Shown here: positions 18,281 to 25,755 of the stretch, piece after piece
How positions within the stretch are numbered: position 1 is the stretch's first letter
How the letters are laid out: every line of letters begins with the position of its first letter
Source: Longimicrobium sp.
Lineage (GTDB): Bacteria > Gemmatimonadota > Gemmatimonadetes > Longimicrobiales > Longimicrobiaceae
DNA length: 64,000 nt
Assembly (NCBI GenBank): GCA_036389795.1
Contig: DASVWD010000218.1
Location: 29,507-93,506 of the forward strand
Direction of reading: 5' to 3'
Translations under genes and position numbers: made by a program
Notes under the pieces: model-generated
The model's database searches: none
Told to the model about the DNA's origin: nothing
What the model saw: only the letters and a program-made list of their open reading frames with translations

Positions 18281-18318
18281 GAGTGCGTGGGTGCGGCTCC
18301 GGCCGCATCCACGCACTC
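18281..18318. terminator. Long hairpin behind the barrel gene
   Basis: GAGTGCGTGGGTGCGG (18281-18296) pairs with CCGCATCCACGCACTC (18303-18318) with one G-U-type mismatch. It lies 49 bp after the stop codon and is a likely terminator or mRNA end. The arm sequence is itself of the GTGCG tandem-repeat type seen in the spacers. Confidence 0.55.
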
Positions 18319-18362
18319 TCGCTTTCTCCCGCTCGGCAACTGCCGCGAGGCGCAGGACTTCC

Positions 18363-18440
18363 CGGATCTCCCGCACTTCGCACTTCGCACTTCGCACCTC
18401 GCACTTCGCACTTCGCACTTCGCACTTCGCACTCCCGTAC
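18363..18440. repeat. Short tandem repeat (CGCACTTCGCACTT type)
   Basis: A run of the 7-bp unit CACTTCG with few changes, then CACTCCCG and TACTTTCG variants. Similar runs lie at 19081, 19806, 28108, 36625 and 42953. It has no coding potential and merges into the TetR promoter. Confidence 0.75.
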
Positions 18441-18464
18441 TTTCGTACTCTCGTACTCCCGTAC

Positions 18465-18470
18465 TATAAT
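18465..18470 (+). promoter_or_regulatory. -10 element (TATAAT) placed for a leaderless message
   Basis: A perfect TATAAT ends only 7 bp before the TetR-family ATG at 18478, so transcription would start at or within one or two bases of the start codon. The -35 region falls in the tandem repeat (TTCGTA at 18442, 17-bp spacing) and is poor. Confidence 0.55.
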
Positions 18471-18477
18471 CCCGCCC

Positions 18478-19077
18478 ATGCCTGAGCAAGCGCTCACCGA
18501 CAGCAAGGAAGCGCGGCGCCGCGCCATCCTCGACTCGGCGGTGCGGGTGTTCGCCGAGCACGGCTTCTTCGCCGCGCGCATCCGCGACATCGCGGCCGGG
18601 GCGGGAGTGGCCGAGGGCACCATCTACCTCTACTTCGACGGCAAGGACGACCTGCTGCTCACCGCCTTCCGCGAGAAGGTGGCCGAGTTCGTCTCGTCCG
18701 TGCGCCAGGTGCTCGACTCGGGCGAGCCGTTCGAGCGGCGGCTGGCGCGCTTCATCGAGATGCAGTTCGAGAGCATCGAGGCCGAGCCGCAGCTGGCCAC
18801 CGTGCTCCTCCTGGAGTCGCGCCAGTCCAGCAAGTTCTACGGCGGCGCCGTGCGCGACGTGCTGCGCACCTACGCCCAGGCCATCGACGAGCTGATGATG
18901 AGCGGCGAGGCCGAGGGCGCCATCCGCGCGGGCGCCGACTTCCCCCTCGCCCGCCGCATGCTCATCGGCTCGCTGGAGGAGATCGAGCTGGAGTGGCTCC
19001 TGGGCGAGCGCACCCGCCCCCTGGTCCCCCTCGCCCCCAAGCTCGCCGCCGCCTTCTACCGCGGCCTCGCCCCGTAA
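18478..19077 (+). CDS. TetR/AcrR-family regulator
   Basis: A 199-residue dimeric repressor. The N-terminal helix-turn-helix is canonical: RRAILDSAVRVFAEHGFFAARIRDIAAGAGVAEGTIYLYF, residues about 14-53. The C-terminal ligand domain (about 70-199) resembles the FadR/YsiA-type TetR proteins that sense acyl-CoA, but this is weak inference. No Shine-Dalgarno precedes the ATG, and a TATAAT 8 bp upstream suggests a leaderless transcript. No target operator was identified; neighbours are the barrel protein and a small membrane protein. Confidence 0.9.
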   Translation: MPEQALTDSKEARRRAILDSAVRVFAEHGFFAARIRDIAAGAGVAEGTIYLYFDGKDDLLLTAFREKVAEFVSSVRQVLDSGEPFERRLARFIEMQFESIEAEPQLATVLLLESRQSSKFYGGAVRDVLRTYAQAIDELMMSGEAEGAIRAGADFPLARRMLIGSLEEIELEWLLGERTRPLVPLAPKLAAAFYRGLAP

Positions 19078-19080
19078 GCA

Positions 19081-19116
19081 CTTTCGCACTTTCGCACTTT
19101 CGCACTCACGCACTGC
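19081..19116. repeat. Short tandem repeat (CTTTCGCA units)
   Basis: Four to five units of CACTTTCG with a final CACTCACG, directly after the TetR stop codon. Same repeat style as at 18363 and 36625. Confidence 0.65.
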
Positions 19117-19123
19117 GGTTTCC

Positions 19124-19274
19124 GGGCATGTCCCTCCGCTGCGCTCCGGGCCGGGCTGCGCGCGCGGTAGGGCACGATACGACCGTGCCCAACCGCGCCG
19201 GGCCACCGCCGCCACGATACCCCCTGTGGCGGCGGCGTCCCGGCCCTGTCGGGCGCGCATCCCTCATGCGACCG
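19124..19274 (+). repeat. Two-hairpin dispersed element, copy 1
   Basis: About 150 bp nearly identical to the reverse complement of 42796-42943. It folds into two hairpins: GGGCACG-7 nt-CGTGCCC (19170-19190) and CCGCCGCCAC-10 nt-GTGGCGGCGG (about 19207-19236). In copy 2 the first stem is GGGCAAC/GTTGCCC, so two base pairs changed on both sides at once. No protein is coded. Confidence 0.75.
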
Positions 19275-19320
19275 CGAACGGCCTTCGCCCCGGGAATCCG
19301 GGAAGATCAGCTGGTGTTTG

Positions 19321-19432
19321 CCGTCATTCTGCCCGGCCACACCGAACCAGCATCCGGACGGATCGCCCCAGGGCCGAAGAATCTTCTCACCCCGGCAGGT
19401 GGGTGGGGCGCGGCAGCGGCACGGATCCCGGC
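19321..19432 (+). repeat. CATYCTG/CCGAAGAATCTTCT dispersed element
   Basis: It reads CGTCATTCTGCCCGGCCACA, then ACCAGCATCCG, then GGGCCGAAGAATCTTCTCAC and CAGGTGGGTGGGGCGCGGCA. The reverse complement of 36502-36612 matches it over about 110 bp with scattered changes. It fills the rest of the 510-bp spacer after the TetR gene. Confidence 0.7.
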
Positions 19433-19512
19433 CCCGGCTCATCCCTCGATCGTCCAGGCCGTTCCCCGGAACCCGGTCCACCGCGACCCGTGCGGCGACG
19501 CACGCCCGGTTG

Positions 19513-19541
19513 TTGCGTCGCGGGAGCGCGGGTGCTACAAT
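19513..19541 (+). promoter_or_regulatory. Sigma-70-type promoter of the 51-aa membrane protein
   Basis: TTGCGT (19513-19518), a 17-bp spacer and TACAAT (19536-19541). The start codon lies 46 bp downstream of the -10 box. Confidence 0.55.
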
Positions 19542-19587
19542 ACCGCCGCTTCCGGGGCGACCTGAACGAGCGAGCCGAGCAACCGCC

Positions 19588-19743
19588 ATGGCAGACCTGA
19601 ACGTCCAGCGCGAGCGCGAGTCCTTCGAGGACGACTACTCCTGGTGGGAGGTCGTCTACTGGCTGATCGGCATCCTGATGATCCCGCTGGTGCCGATCCT
19701 CATGATCGCGCTCTTCGCCCCCTACAGCGGCGTCGGCAAGTAG
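19588..19743 (+). CDS. Small membrane protein, 51 aa
   Basis: MADLNVQRERESFEDDYSWW starts a 51-residue protein with an acidic/aromatic head, one long membrane segment (residues about 21-44, rich in Ile, Leu and Pro) and the tail APYSGVGK. It has its own promoter (19513-19541) and a strong hairpin terminator (19766-19803), which supports it as a real single-gene unit. No classical Shine-Dalgarno is seen (GAGCGAGCCGAGC upstream). Family unknown. Confidence 0.7.
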   Translation: MADLNVQRERESFEDDYSWWEVVYWLIGILMIPLVPILMIALFAPYSGVGK

Positions 19744-19765
19744 GCGCACCCGCTCGACAGACGTG

Positions 19766-19810
19766 GCGAGGCCCCGCCCGGGATCATCCCGGCGGGGCCT
19801 CGCTGTTCCT
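19766..19810 (+). terminator. Rho-independent-type terminator
   Basis: GCGAGGCCCCGCC (19766-19778) pairs with GGCGGGGCCTCGC (19791-19803), followed by TGTTCCTT. It closes the small membrane protein gene and may also serve the convergent operon. Confidence 0.75.
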
Positions 19811-19836
19811 TCGCACTTCGCACCTCGCACTTCGCA

Positions 19837-20364
19837 CTAGTCGTTCACCGCTGCCGTCGCTCCTCCGCCGAAGCTGCACCGCCGCACCACCTCGCGCGCG
19901 TGCTGGGCGGTGGGGCCCGGGTTCACCCGGCGCGGGCCGCTGCTGCGCGGGCGCGGGCGCCCGATCACGTCGGTGGTGTCGTACGGGCGCGGCCGGCCCC
20001 CGGGGGGACGGGGCATCGGCTCCGGCCGCGGCCCCACGGCGCCCACCCGGCGCCCGCCCTCCGCGAAGCGCTCCGCGTACACCCGCAGCTTCTGGTCGCG
20101 CTCGCGGTCCACCGCGACGGTTAGGTAGCCGCGCGTGTACTCCCCGTCCGCGCCGCCGCGGTCGAAGTCCTGCGAGGCCCGCAGGTACTCGCTGGGCACG
20201 TCCAGCGAGCTCACCGCGTAGCCGAGGTCGCTCACCGCGCGCTGGGCGCAGCGGAACGAGTCGCCGTACGCCGTGCCCTGGGCCGAGTAGGCGTCCACCC
20301 CCGGGTTGAAGACGCTGCACCCGGCGAGGGCCAGGACGAGCGGGAGAGAGGTCTGTCTGCGCAT
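19837..20364 (-). CDS. Lipoprotein of the LpoB-type operon, 175 aa
   Basis: The signal peptide MRRQTSLPLVLALAGCSVF ends in a lipobox with Cys16, so the mature protein is lipid-anchored. Residues about 30-110 form a small alpha/beta region (SFRCAQRAVSDLGYAVSSLD ... YTRGYLTVAVDRERDQKLRV) that recalls short lipoproteins with a dsRBD/BON-like fold, but no family is certain. Residues about 110-160 are Pro/Arg/Gly-rich and disordered. It is the last gene of a four-lipoprotein operon running minus from 23489, 27 bp after the 541-residue protein. Confidence 0.75.
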   Translation of the reverse strand: MRRQTSLPLVLALAGCSVFNPGVDAYSAQGTAYGDSFRCAQRAVSDLGYAVSSLDVPSEYLRASQDFDRGGADGEYTRGYLTVAVDRERDQKLRVYAERFAEGGRRVGAVGPRPEPMPRPPGGRPRPYDTTDVIGRPRPRSSGPRRVNPGPTAQHAREVVRRCSFGGGATAAVND

Positions 20365-20391
20365 GGTGCGGCTCCGGTTGGGTGACTCGGC

Positions 20392-22017
20392 TCACTGCGC
20401 GGGAACGGCCTGCACGTCGGCGGTGAGGCGGGCGCTCGCGGCGTGGGGGGCCAGCCGCCGCACGTCGCCCATCTCGGCGCCCCACACCCGGCGGTTGAGG
20501 ATCAGCGTCCCGCGCGGGGCCAGGGTGACGGTGCCCAGGTCCACCGTCTCGGCCACGGCGCCGTCGGGCCCCAGCACCTCCACCCGCACCCGGTGCTCGC
20601 CGGGCGGCAGGGTGAAACGCGCCACCGAGATGCGGTCCGGGAGCAGCGACCAGCTGCGCGTGTCGGCGCGCTCCAGGGCGTTGCCCACCAGGTTGCCCAC
20701 GCGGCCCACCAGCCAGCCCAGGCTCTCGTCCTCCTTCTTCGCCTTCTTCTCCATCTCGCGCACCGCCAGGAACTTGACGATGCCGCGCCCCACCAGGCGG
20801 GTGAACACCCCCGGGCGCTGCCCCGTCCAGCGGCGGAACATCACCGCCGAGAGGTCCTGCACCACCGGCCCCTCCACCGCCTGGCTGTCCACCAGCACCC
20901 GCACCCGCGGCGCCTCGGCCGCCTCCAGCCGGTACTCGGGCCAGGCCAGCTTCATCACGTACGCCCCGTCCAGCGCCGCGCCCAGCTGGAAGGCCGGGTG
21001 CTCGTCCAGCGCCTCGCCCCAGTACGCCTGCTCGGAGAGGTTCCCCACCAGCCGCCCGACCACCCCGGCGGCGGCCTCCAGCACGCTCCCCTCCTCGCCG
21101 CCGTCCAGCTCCTCCAGCTCTTCGGGGAAGATGGGGACGTGGATGTCGGCGTGCGCCCGGTGCGCTACCCAGCCGTTCTCGACGAAGACCACCAGCTCGG
21201 CCGCGTCGCCCGCGCCTCGGACGTCGGACGCCAGCCGGTAGCGCGACGCCGCCGAGTCGGCCACCTCGCGCACCCCCGCCTCCAGCGCCGCACGGTAGAG
21301 GTCGAGCCCCAGCCACTCCGGCGCCCGCGCCTCGTCGCGGCCGTCGCACGCCAGGAAGGACCGCTCGGCGTTGCGGTACGCCACCAGCGCGTCGCCGCGC
21401 TCGCCCGCCCCGCGGAACGTGGTCCCCGCCAGGTAGTGCACGAAGCCGTCGCCCACGCACGGCGCACGGTCCTCGGAGAGGCGGCCGAGCGTCGCCGCCG
21501 CCTTGCGCGCCTCCACCAGCGCGTCGTCCGCGCCGCCGATCGCCAGGTAGTTCAGCAGCCGGTAGTAGGGGATCATCGCCAGCTCGCCGGGGGGCGGCAC
21601 GTACTCCACCACGGCGTCGTTCAGCAGCAGCGAGCCCGCCTGCCGCGACAGGCTGCGCGTCCAGCGGGCCTCCGCCTCGGCCTCGGCCCAGGCGAAGGCC
21701 GCGTTGCTCTCCTCCCACTTCCCCGCGTGGTGCAGCACCACGCCCAGCTGCAGCTGGCGCAGCAGCTCGTCGCCCGGCCTCACCCGCGAGCGGGCGTCCA
21801 GCAGCAGCGCCGCCGAGTCGGGCTTCCCCTCCATCAGGTAGTACCTGAGCCACGCGTCGGTCTCGCCCAGCGTGCGGGAGAGGAGCGGCGAGTTCGAAGG
21901 AAGCGATTCCGGCCGCGGGCGCGCCGGGTACCCCGAGCGCCCCGCGCACGCGCCGAGCGCGGGAAGGAGCAGGGCCGCGGCGAGGGCGGCCCGGGCGGCG
22001 CGCCGCGTGGGGCTCAT
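20392..22017 (-). CDS. TPR-type lipoprotein, COG3014-like
   Basis: A 541-residue lipoprotein with lipobox PALGAC (Cys24). Residues about 45-260 are helical repeats of the TPR kind (WLRYYLMEGKPDSAALLLDARSRV, QLGVVLHHAGKWEESNAAFAWAEA, YRLLNYLAIGGADDALVEARKAA). The C-terminal half is beta-rich and ends in a domain around FTLPPGEHRVRVEVLGPDG. The plan matches the COG3014 proteins that accompany LpoB-like genes in many diderms. The start ATG at 22017 overlaps the stop of the upstream gene by ATGA, indicating translational coupling. It probably works at the outer membrane with its operon partners. Confidence 0.75.
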   Translation of the reverse strand: MSPTRRAARAALAAALLLPALGACAGRSGYPARPRPESLPSNSPLLSRTLGETDAWLRYYLMEGKPDSAALLLDARSRVRPGDELLRQLQLGVVLHHAGKWEESNAAFAWAEAEAEARWTRSLSRQAGSLLLNDAVVEYVPPPGELAMIPYYRLLNYLAIGGADDALVEARKAAATLGRLSEDRAPCVGDGFVHYLAGTTFRGAGERGDALVAYRNAERSFLACDGRDEARAPEWLGLDLYRAALEAGVREVADSAASRYRLASDVRGAGDAAELVVFVENGWVAHRAHADIHVPIFPEELEELDGGEEGSVLEAAAGVVGRLVGNLSEQAYWGEALDEHPAFQLGAALDGAYVMKLAWPEYRLEAAEAPRVRVLVDSQAVEGPVVQDLSAVMFRRWTGQRPGVFTRLVGRGIVKFLAVREMEKKAKKEDESLGWLVGRVGNLVGNALERADTRSWSLLPDRISVARFTLPPGEHRVRVEVLGPDGAVAETVDLGTVTLAPRGTLILNRRVWGAEMGDVRRLAPHAASARLTADVQAVPAQ

Positions 22018-22823
22018 CGCCCGCCGCGCTCCAGGACGATGATGCGGCTGCGCGCCTCGGCGATCGCCGCGGCCATGCCGGCGTAGACCTCGCCGTAGGC
22101 GCGGATCCGCTCGATCTCCAGCTGGTGCAGGAAGAGCCGGTAGCGGATCGCCGCCTCGTACGGCCGGAGCTGCTTGTCGAGCGCCCGGGCGATGCGCAGC
22201 GTGGTCTCGGGGTCGTTCGGCACGATCACGTCCGCCCGGTCGTAGCGGTCGAGCGCGCGCCGGAAGTCGCCCGCCAGCGCGAACTCGTCGCCCTCGCGGC
22301 GGAGCGCCCCGGCGCGGGCGCGGGCCTGCGCCTCGGGCGTCGCGTCGGCGGGCGAGGCCACCAGGCGCACCCCCTGCGGCTCGCGGTAGGCGTAGCTGCG
22401 GACGCGGCCGTTCTCCAGCGTCACGTACGCGACTTCGGCCACGGCGTCGCGCGGGCCCCGCCCCTCGTCGCGAGGGGTGAGCGTGGTGACGAAGCCGCCG
22501 CCGCGCTCCTCCCAGGCCACGGCCGAGGTGTGGGTGGCGGCCAGCACCTGCTCGCGGGTGAGCCCGATGGCCAGCTCGCCGCGGGCGATGGCGTCGCACG
22601 CCGCGCCCGAGCACGCCTGCAGCGCGCGGGCGATCGCCTGGTCGTGCTCGGCGGCGATCCGCTCGCGCTCGCTGCGCCCCTCTGCGTGCGCGCGCTCGAC
22701 GGATTCCGGGGCGGTGGAGGGGACGATGGCGCCGTTGGGCTGCACGGCGCGCACGGGCTGCATCCGCGGCGCGCACGCGGCGGCCGCGAGGGCGAGCGCG
22801 GCGGCGGCTGGGATCCTTCTCAT
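22014..22823 (-). CDS. Lipoprotein with C-terminal helical repeats, 269 aa
   Basis: The N-terminus MRRIPAAAALALAAAACAPR is a lipoprotein signal with Cys17. A central domain (about 85-150) begins AIGLTREQVLAATHTS and resembles SmpA/OmlA-type or similar small beta domains; the rest (about 165-260) is helical and TPR-like (GALRREGDEFALAGDFRRAL). It is third from the end of the operon and coupled to the next gene by an ATGA overlap. Function is not known. Confidence 0.7.
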   Translation of the reverse strand: MRRIPAAAALALAAAACAPRMQPVRAVQPNGAIVPSTAPESVERAHAEGRSERERIAAEHDQAIARALQACSGAACDAIARGELAIGLTREQVLAATHTSAVAWEERGGGFVTTLTPRDEGRGPRDAVAEVAYVTLENGRVRSYAYREPQGVRLVASPADATPEAQARARAGALRREGDEFALAGDFRRALDRYDRADVIVPNDPETTLRIARALDKQLRPYEAAIRYRLFLHQLEIERIRAYGEVYAGMAAAIAEARSRIIVLERGGR

Positions 22824-22862
22824 CTCAGGAGTCTCCTGCGAAGGGTTCGCGTCGCCGCGGGG

Positions 22863-23489
22863 CTAGAGGCGGAAGCGGGGCCGCTCGACGAACTTCTTGA
22901 TGCGGTGCTGCCCGGTCCACGTCTTGGCGTTGCTCTCCAGGTCCACCAGCGTCATGTCGACCTGGTAGTAGACCACGCGGCGGCCGCCCTCGCGGTCTTC
23001 GATGGAGCTGATGTCGCCCTGGAGCATGTACTGCGCGCCGCGCTCCTTCCCCAGCCGGGCGCGGGTGTCGGCCGAGGCGTGCTCCTGCTGGTCGAGCCGC
23101 TCCTCGCGCACCTCGCCGCGCTCCTCGGCGCTGGCCACCACCTGCACCTGGCCGCTGGCCAGGTAGGCCCGCTCCAGCTCGCGCACGAAGGTGGTGACGG
23201 GGATGTGCTCCATGCTGCGGTTGCGGATGCTGCCGACGATCACGGTGGGGCGGCGGCCGGCGTTGGCCTGCGCGTACTGCAGCGCCCAGCTCTGCCCGAA
23301 CTGGCTCTCGAAGCTCTGGTGGATGATGGCGTCGGCCACCTGGCGGCTGTCGACGTCGTTCCAGCGCCCGGAGAGGTCGATCTGCTGGTCGGGCGAGATG
23401 CGGGTGACCTGCGTGGCGCAGCCTCCCGAGACGAGGACTACCGCCAGGGCGGCGGCCGCGCGAAGCGATGCGCGTGCGAGCGGGTTCAT
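22863..23489 (-). CDS. LpoB-like lipoprotein (penicillin-binding-protein activator family)
   Basis: A 208-residue lipoprotein with lipobox VSGGC (Cys24). The mature part matches the LpoB family: TVIVGSIRNRSMEHIPVTTF, then RELERAYLASGQVQVVA, a QYMLQGDISSI strand and YYQVDMTLVDLESNAKTW before the end IKKFVERPRFRL. In E. coli LpoB reaches from the outer membrane to activate PBP1B. Here it is the first gene of an operon of four lipoproteins, with a 39-bp gap to the next. In lineages outside Enterobacteria the PBP link is inferred only from family. Confidence 0.82.
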   Translation of the reverse strand: MNPLARASLRAAAALAVVLVSGGCATQVTRISPDQQIDLSGRWNDVDSRQVADAIIHQSFESQFGQSWALQYAQANAGRRPTVIVGSIRNRSMEHIPVTTFVRELERAYLASGQVQVVASAEERGEVREERLDQQEHASADTRARLGKERGAQYMLQGDISSIEDREGGRRVVYYQVDMTLVDLESNAKTWTGQHRIKKFVERPRFRL

Positions 23490-23753
23490 CGGGTCTCCAC
23501 GGACTGGGTTTCCTGCGGCGGGTGGTGTTTCAGACGGCGCGGCGGGCCTGCATCGGCCGTACCGGATTTGCGGCCGAAATCATCTCGTTTGCAAGCAACG
23601 ACTTAGCTTTTTCGCTCGACGGGCGTCCAGCCGTCGGTGTCATCGCCGGTGGACAGGCGTTCGCGGCGGAGGGACACGGGCGATGGCGTCGGACGACCGT
23701 CTTCCATCATCCACGCCGACGATCTCTCACTCGAGATCCGATGAACTGCATGT

Positions 23754-23825
23754 CTCACGCAGAGTCAGCAGAGTTAGCAGAGGAACCCCTGTTGTTCTCT
23801 GCTGACTCTGCTAACTCTGCGTGAG
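23754..23825. repeat. Palindrome with 9-bp-period arms, copy 1
   Basis: The arm CTCACGCAGAGTCAGCAGAG and its continuation (23754-23782) pairs with 23797-23825, with only two mismatches in 29 positions, both caused by swapping GTCAGC/GTTAGC units between arms. The arms are built from a 9-bp unit (AGCAGAGTT). It lies in the 395-bp spacer between divergent-facing operons. Related elements are at 44280, 58773 and 61366. Confidence 0.75.
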
Positions 23826-23884
23826 GCTTTTCAGTAGCAGGATTCGCAATCGGGACTGTCTTGGGCGGAATGGCGGATCTCGCC

Positions 23885-25306
23885 CTACGTGCTGAAGGCG
23901 GGCGGGGTGCGGCGGTGCCAGTCGGTGCGGCGCTGGTACTCGGCGGCGAGGGCGATCAGCACGCCCTCGTCCCAGGCGCGGCCGGTGAGCGAGAACGAGG
24001 TGGGGAGGCTCTCGCGCCCGAAGCCGTTCGGCAGGGCGATGCCGGGGAGCCCCAGCAGGTTGGCCGCGCCGCCGATCGGCTCGCCGCCGCCACGGGCGTC
24101 GCTGTAGGCCTCGCTGAACTTCTTCCCCACCGGGTAGGCCACCGTCGGGCGGGTGGGGTGCGCCAGCGCGTCGAAGCCGCCTTCGACGAAGAAGCGGTCC
24201 ATCGCCACCGCCGCGGGGGTGCGGATGCGCATCGCCCGCAGGTAGTCCTTGGCCAGCACCACCTGCCCCGGGTAGCCGCCGATGCGGTCCTCGGGCGCGG
24301 TGAGCTCGTGCACGCGCCCCGAGTCGACCAGCTCCTCGAAGATGCTGGCCGCCTCGGCGTCGATGATGATCCCCGCCGCGGCGCCGTAGGGGAACTTCGG
24401 CAGGGTCACGTCGCGCACGATCTCGGCGACGTCGGAGAGCGCCTCGACCGACGCGGCGAAGTTGCGCTGCACCTCGGGCTGCGAGCCCTCCGCCAGCCCC
24501 TTCAGCACGCCGATGCGCGGCTTCCTCCCGGCCGGGAGACGCGCGTCGTGGCGGTACGGGCGGTCGGCCGAGGCCTCGTCGAGCGGGTCGGGCCCGGCGA
24601 CCGCCTGGAGGATGAGCCCGCAGTCCTCGGCCGTGCGGCAGAGCGGGCCGATCTTGTCCATCGTCCACGACAGCGCCATGGCGCCGGCGCGGCTCACCCG
24701 GCCGTACGTCGGGCGCAGCCCCGTGACCCCGGAGAACGCTGCCGGGGTGGTGATGGAGCCCCACGTCTCCGAGCCGATGGCGAAGGGGACGAGCGCGGCC
24801 GCCACCGCCGCGCCGGGGCCGCTGGACGAGCCGCCGCTCCAGTACTCCGGGTTCCAGGGCGTCCTCCCCGGCCCGGTGAACGAGGCGTTCGCCTGCTCGT
24901 AGCCCATCCTGCCCGCCAGCTCCACCGAGGCCAGCTTGGCCACCAGCACCGCGCCGGCCTCCTTCAGCCTGGCGACCACCGTGGCGTCGCGGTCGAAGCG
25001 CTGCTCGCGGTACGGCTGCGCCCCCCACGTGGTGGGGTAGCCCGCGGCGGCGATCAGGTCCTTGGCGCCGTACGGGACGCCGTGCAGCGGCCCGCGGTAG
25101 CGCCCGGCGGCGATCTCGGCCCTGGCGGCGCGCGCCTCCGCCAGCGCCCGCTCGCGCGTGAGCGTCACCACGGCGCCGAGCCGCGGCCCCAGGCGCTCCA
25201 GCCGGTCCAGGTACGCTTCCGCCAGCTCCACCGGGTCCAGCCGGCGCGAGCGGAGCTGCTCCGCCAGCGCGGCGACGGGGAGGTAGAGCGTCTCGACCGG
25301 GATCAC
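23885..25306 (-). CDS. Amidase-signature enzyme
   Basis: A 473-residue amidase-signature hydrolase with the Ser-cisSer-Lys triad visible: Lys82 in VPYGAKDLI, cis-Ser160 in SGGSSSGPG and nucleophile Ser184 in SETWGSITTP. The 24-residue spacing of the two serines is the family norm. The GTG at 25306 follows GGAGGTGGGCG and overlaps the upstream stop codon (GTGA). It has no signal peptide of its own. The amide substrate is unknown; glutamyl-tRNA amidotransferase GatA is unlikely because no gatB/C is present and the flanking sequence differs. Coupling to a Tat-exported small protein suggests a dedicated pair. Confidence 0.88.
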   Translation of the reverse strand: MIPVETLYLPVAALAEQLRSRRLDPVELAEAYLDRLERLGPRLGAVVTLTRERALAEARAARAEIAAGRYRGPLHGVPYGAKDLIAAAGYPTTWGAQPYREQRFDRDATVVARLKEAGAVLVAKLASVELAGRMGYEQANASFTGPGRTPWNPEYWSGGSSSGPGAAVAAALVPFAIGSETWGSITTPAAFSGVTGLRPTYGRVSRAGAMALSWTMDKIGPLCRTAEDCGLILQAVAGPDPLDEASADRPYRHDARLPAGRKPRIGVLKGLAEGSQPEVQRNFAASVEALSDVAEIVRDVTLPKFPYGAAAGIIIDAEAASIFEELVDSGRVHELTAPEDRIGGYPGQVVLAKDYLRAMRIRTPAAVAMDRFFVEGGFDALAHPTRPTVAYPVGKKFSEAYSDARGGGEPIGGAANLLGLPGIALPNGFGRESLPTSFSLTGRAWDEGVLIALAAEYQRRTDWHRRTPPAFST

Positions 25307-25710
25307 CGCCCACCTCCGCGGTAGGCGCGGAAGGCGAACGGCGGCTCGGTGGAGATCGGCAGCTCGAACTCGCGCAGCGTCCTGGCGGCGCGCAGGTTCC
25401 CCTCGATCCCCCTGCGCACCTCCTCCCACTGCTCGGCAGTGAGCCGGTCGCGGTACTTCGCCCGGAGCGCCTCCATCAGCTCTTCGGCCACGGGGTCGCG
25501 CTCCTGCTCGTTCTGCCGCTGCGGCGGCGCGGAAGGCGCCGTCGGCGTCCCGCCCGGCGCGGCGGCAGCCGGAGCGGGAGCCGGCGACGGCGCGGGCTCG
25601 GGGCCGCCGGACGCGCACGCGGCCAGCGGACCCAGCACGGGCGCCACCGCGGCCGCGACGGCGGCCTTCGCGAAGTCGCGGCGGGTGGGGTTCTGCGGTG
25701 TCTCGGTCAT
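25303..25710 (-). CDS. Tat-exported small lipoprotein-like partner of the amidase
   Basis: A 135-residue protein with a twin-arginine signal (TRRDFAKAAVAAAVAPVLG, Arg10-Arg11) ending in LAACASG, so Cys32 may be lipidated. Residues 35-70 are Pro/Ala-rich. The remaining domain (about 70-135, EELMEALRAKYRDRLTAEQW) is helical and ends in AFRAYRGGGR. Its TGA overlaps the amidase GTG, so both are translated together. Likely role: a helper or inhibitor of the amidase, by context only. Confidence 0.7.
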   Translation of the reverse strand: MTETPQNPTRRDFAKAAVAAAVAPVLGPLAACASGGPEPAPSPAPAPAAAAPGGTPTAPSAPPQRQNEQERDPVAEELMEALRAKYRDRLTAEQWEEVRRGIEGNLRAARTLREFELPISTEPPFAFRAYRGGGR

Positions 25711-25755
25711 GCGGATGCGGATGGTGGAGGAGACAATGGTGGCTCTCCCTCGCGC

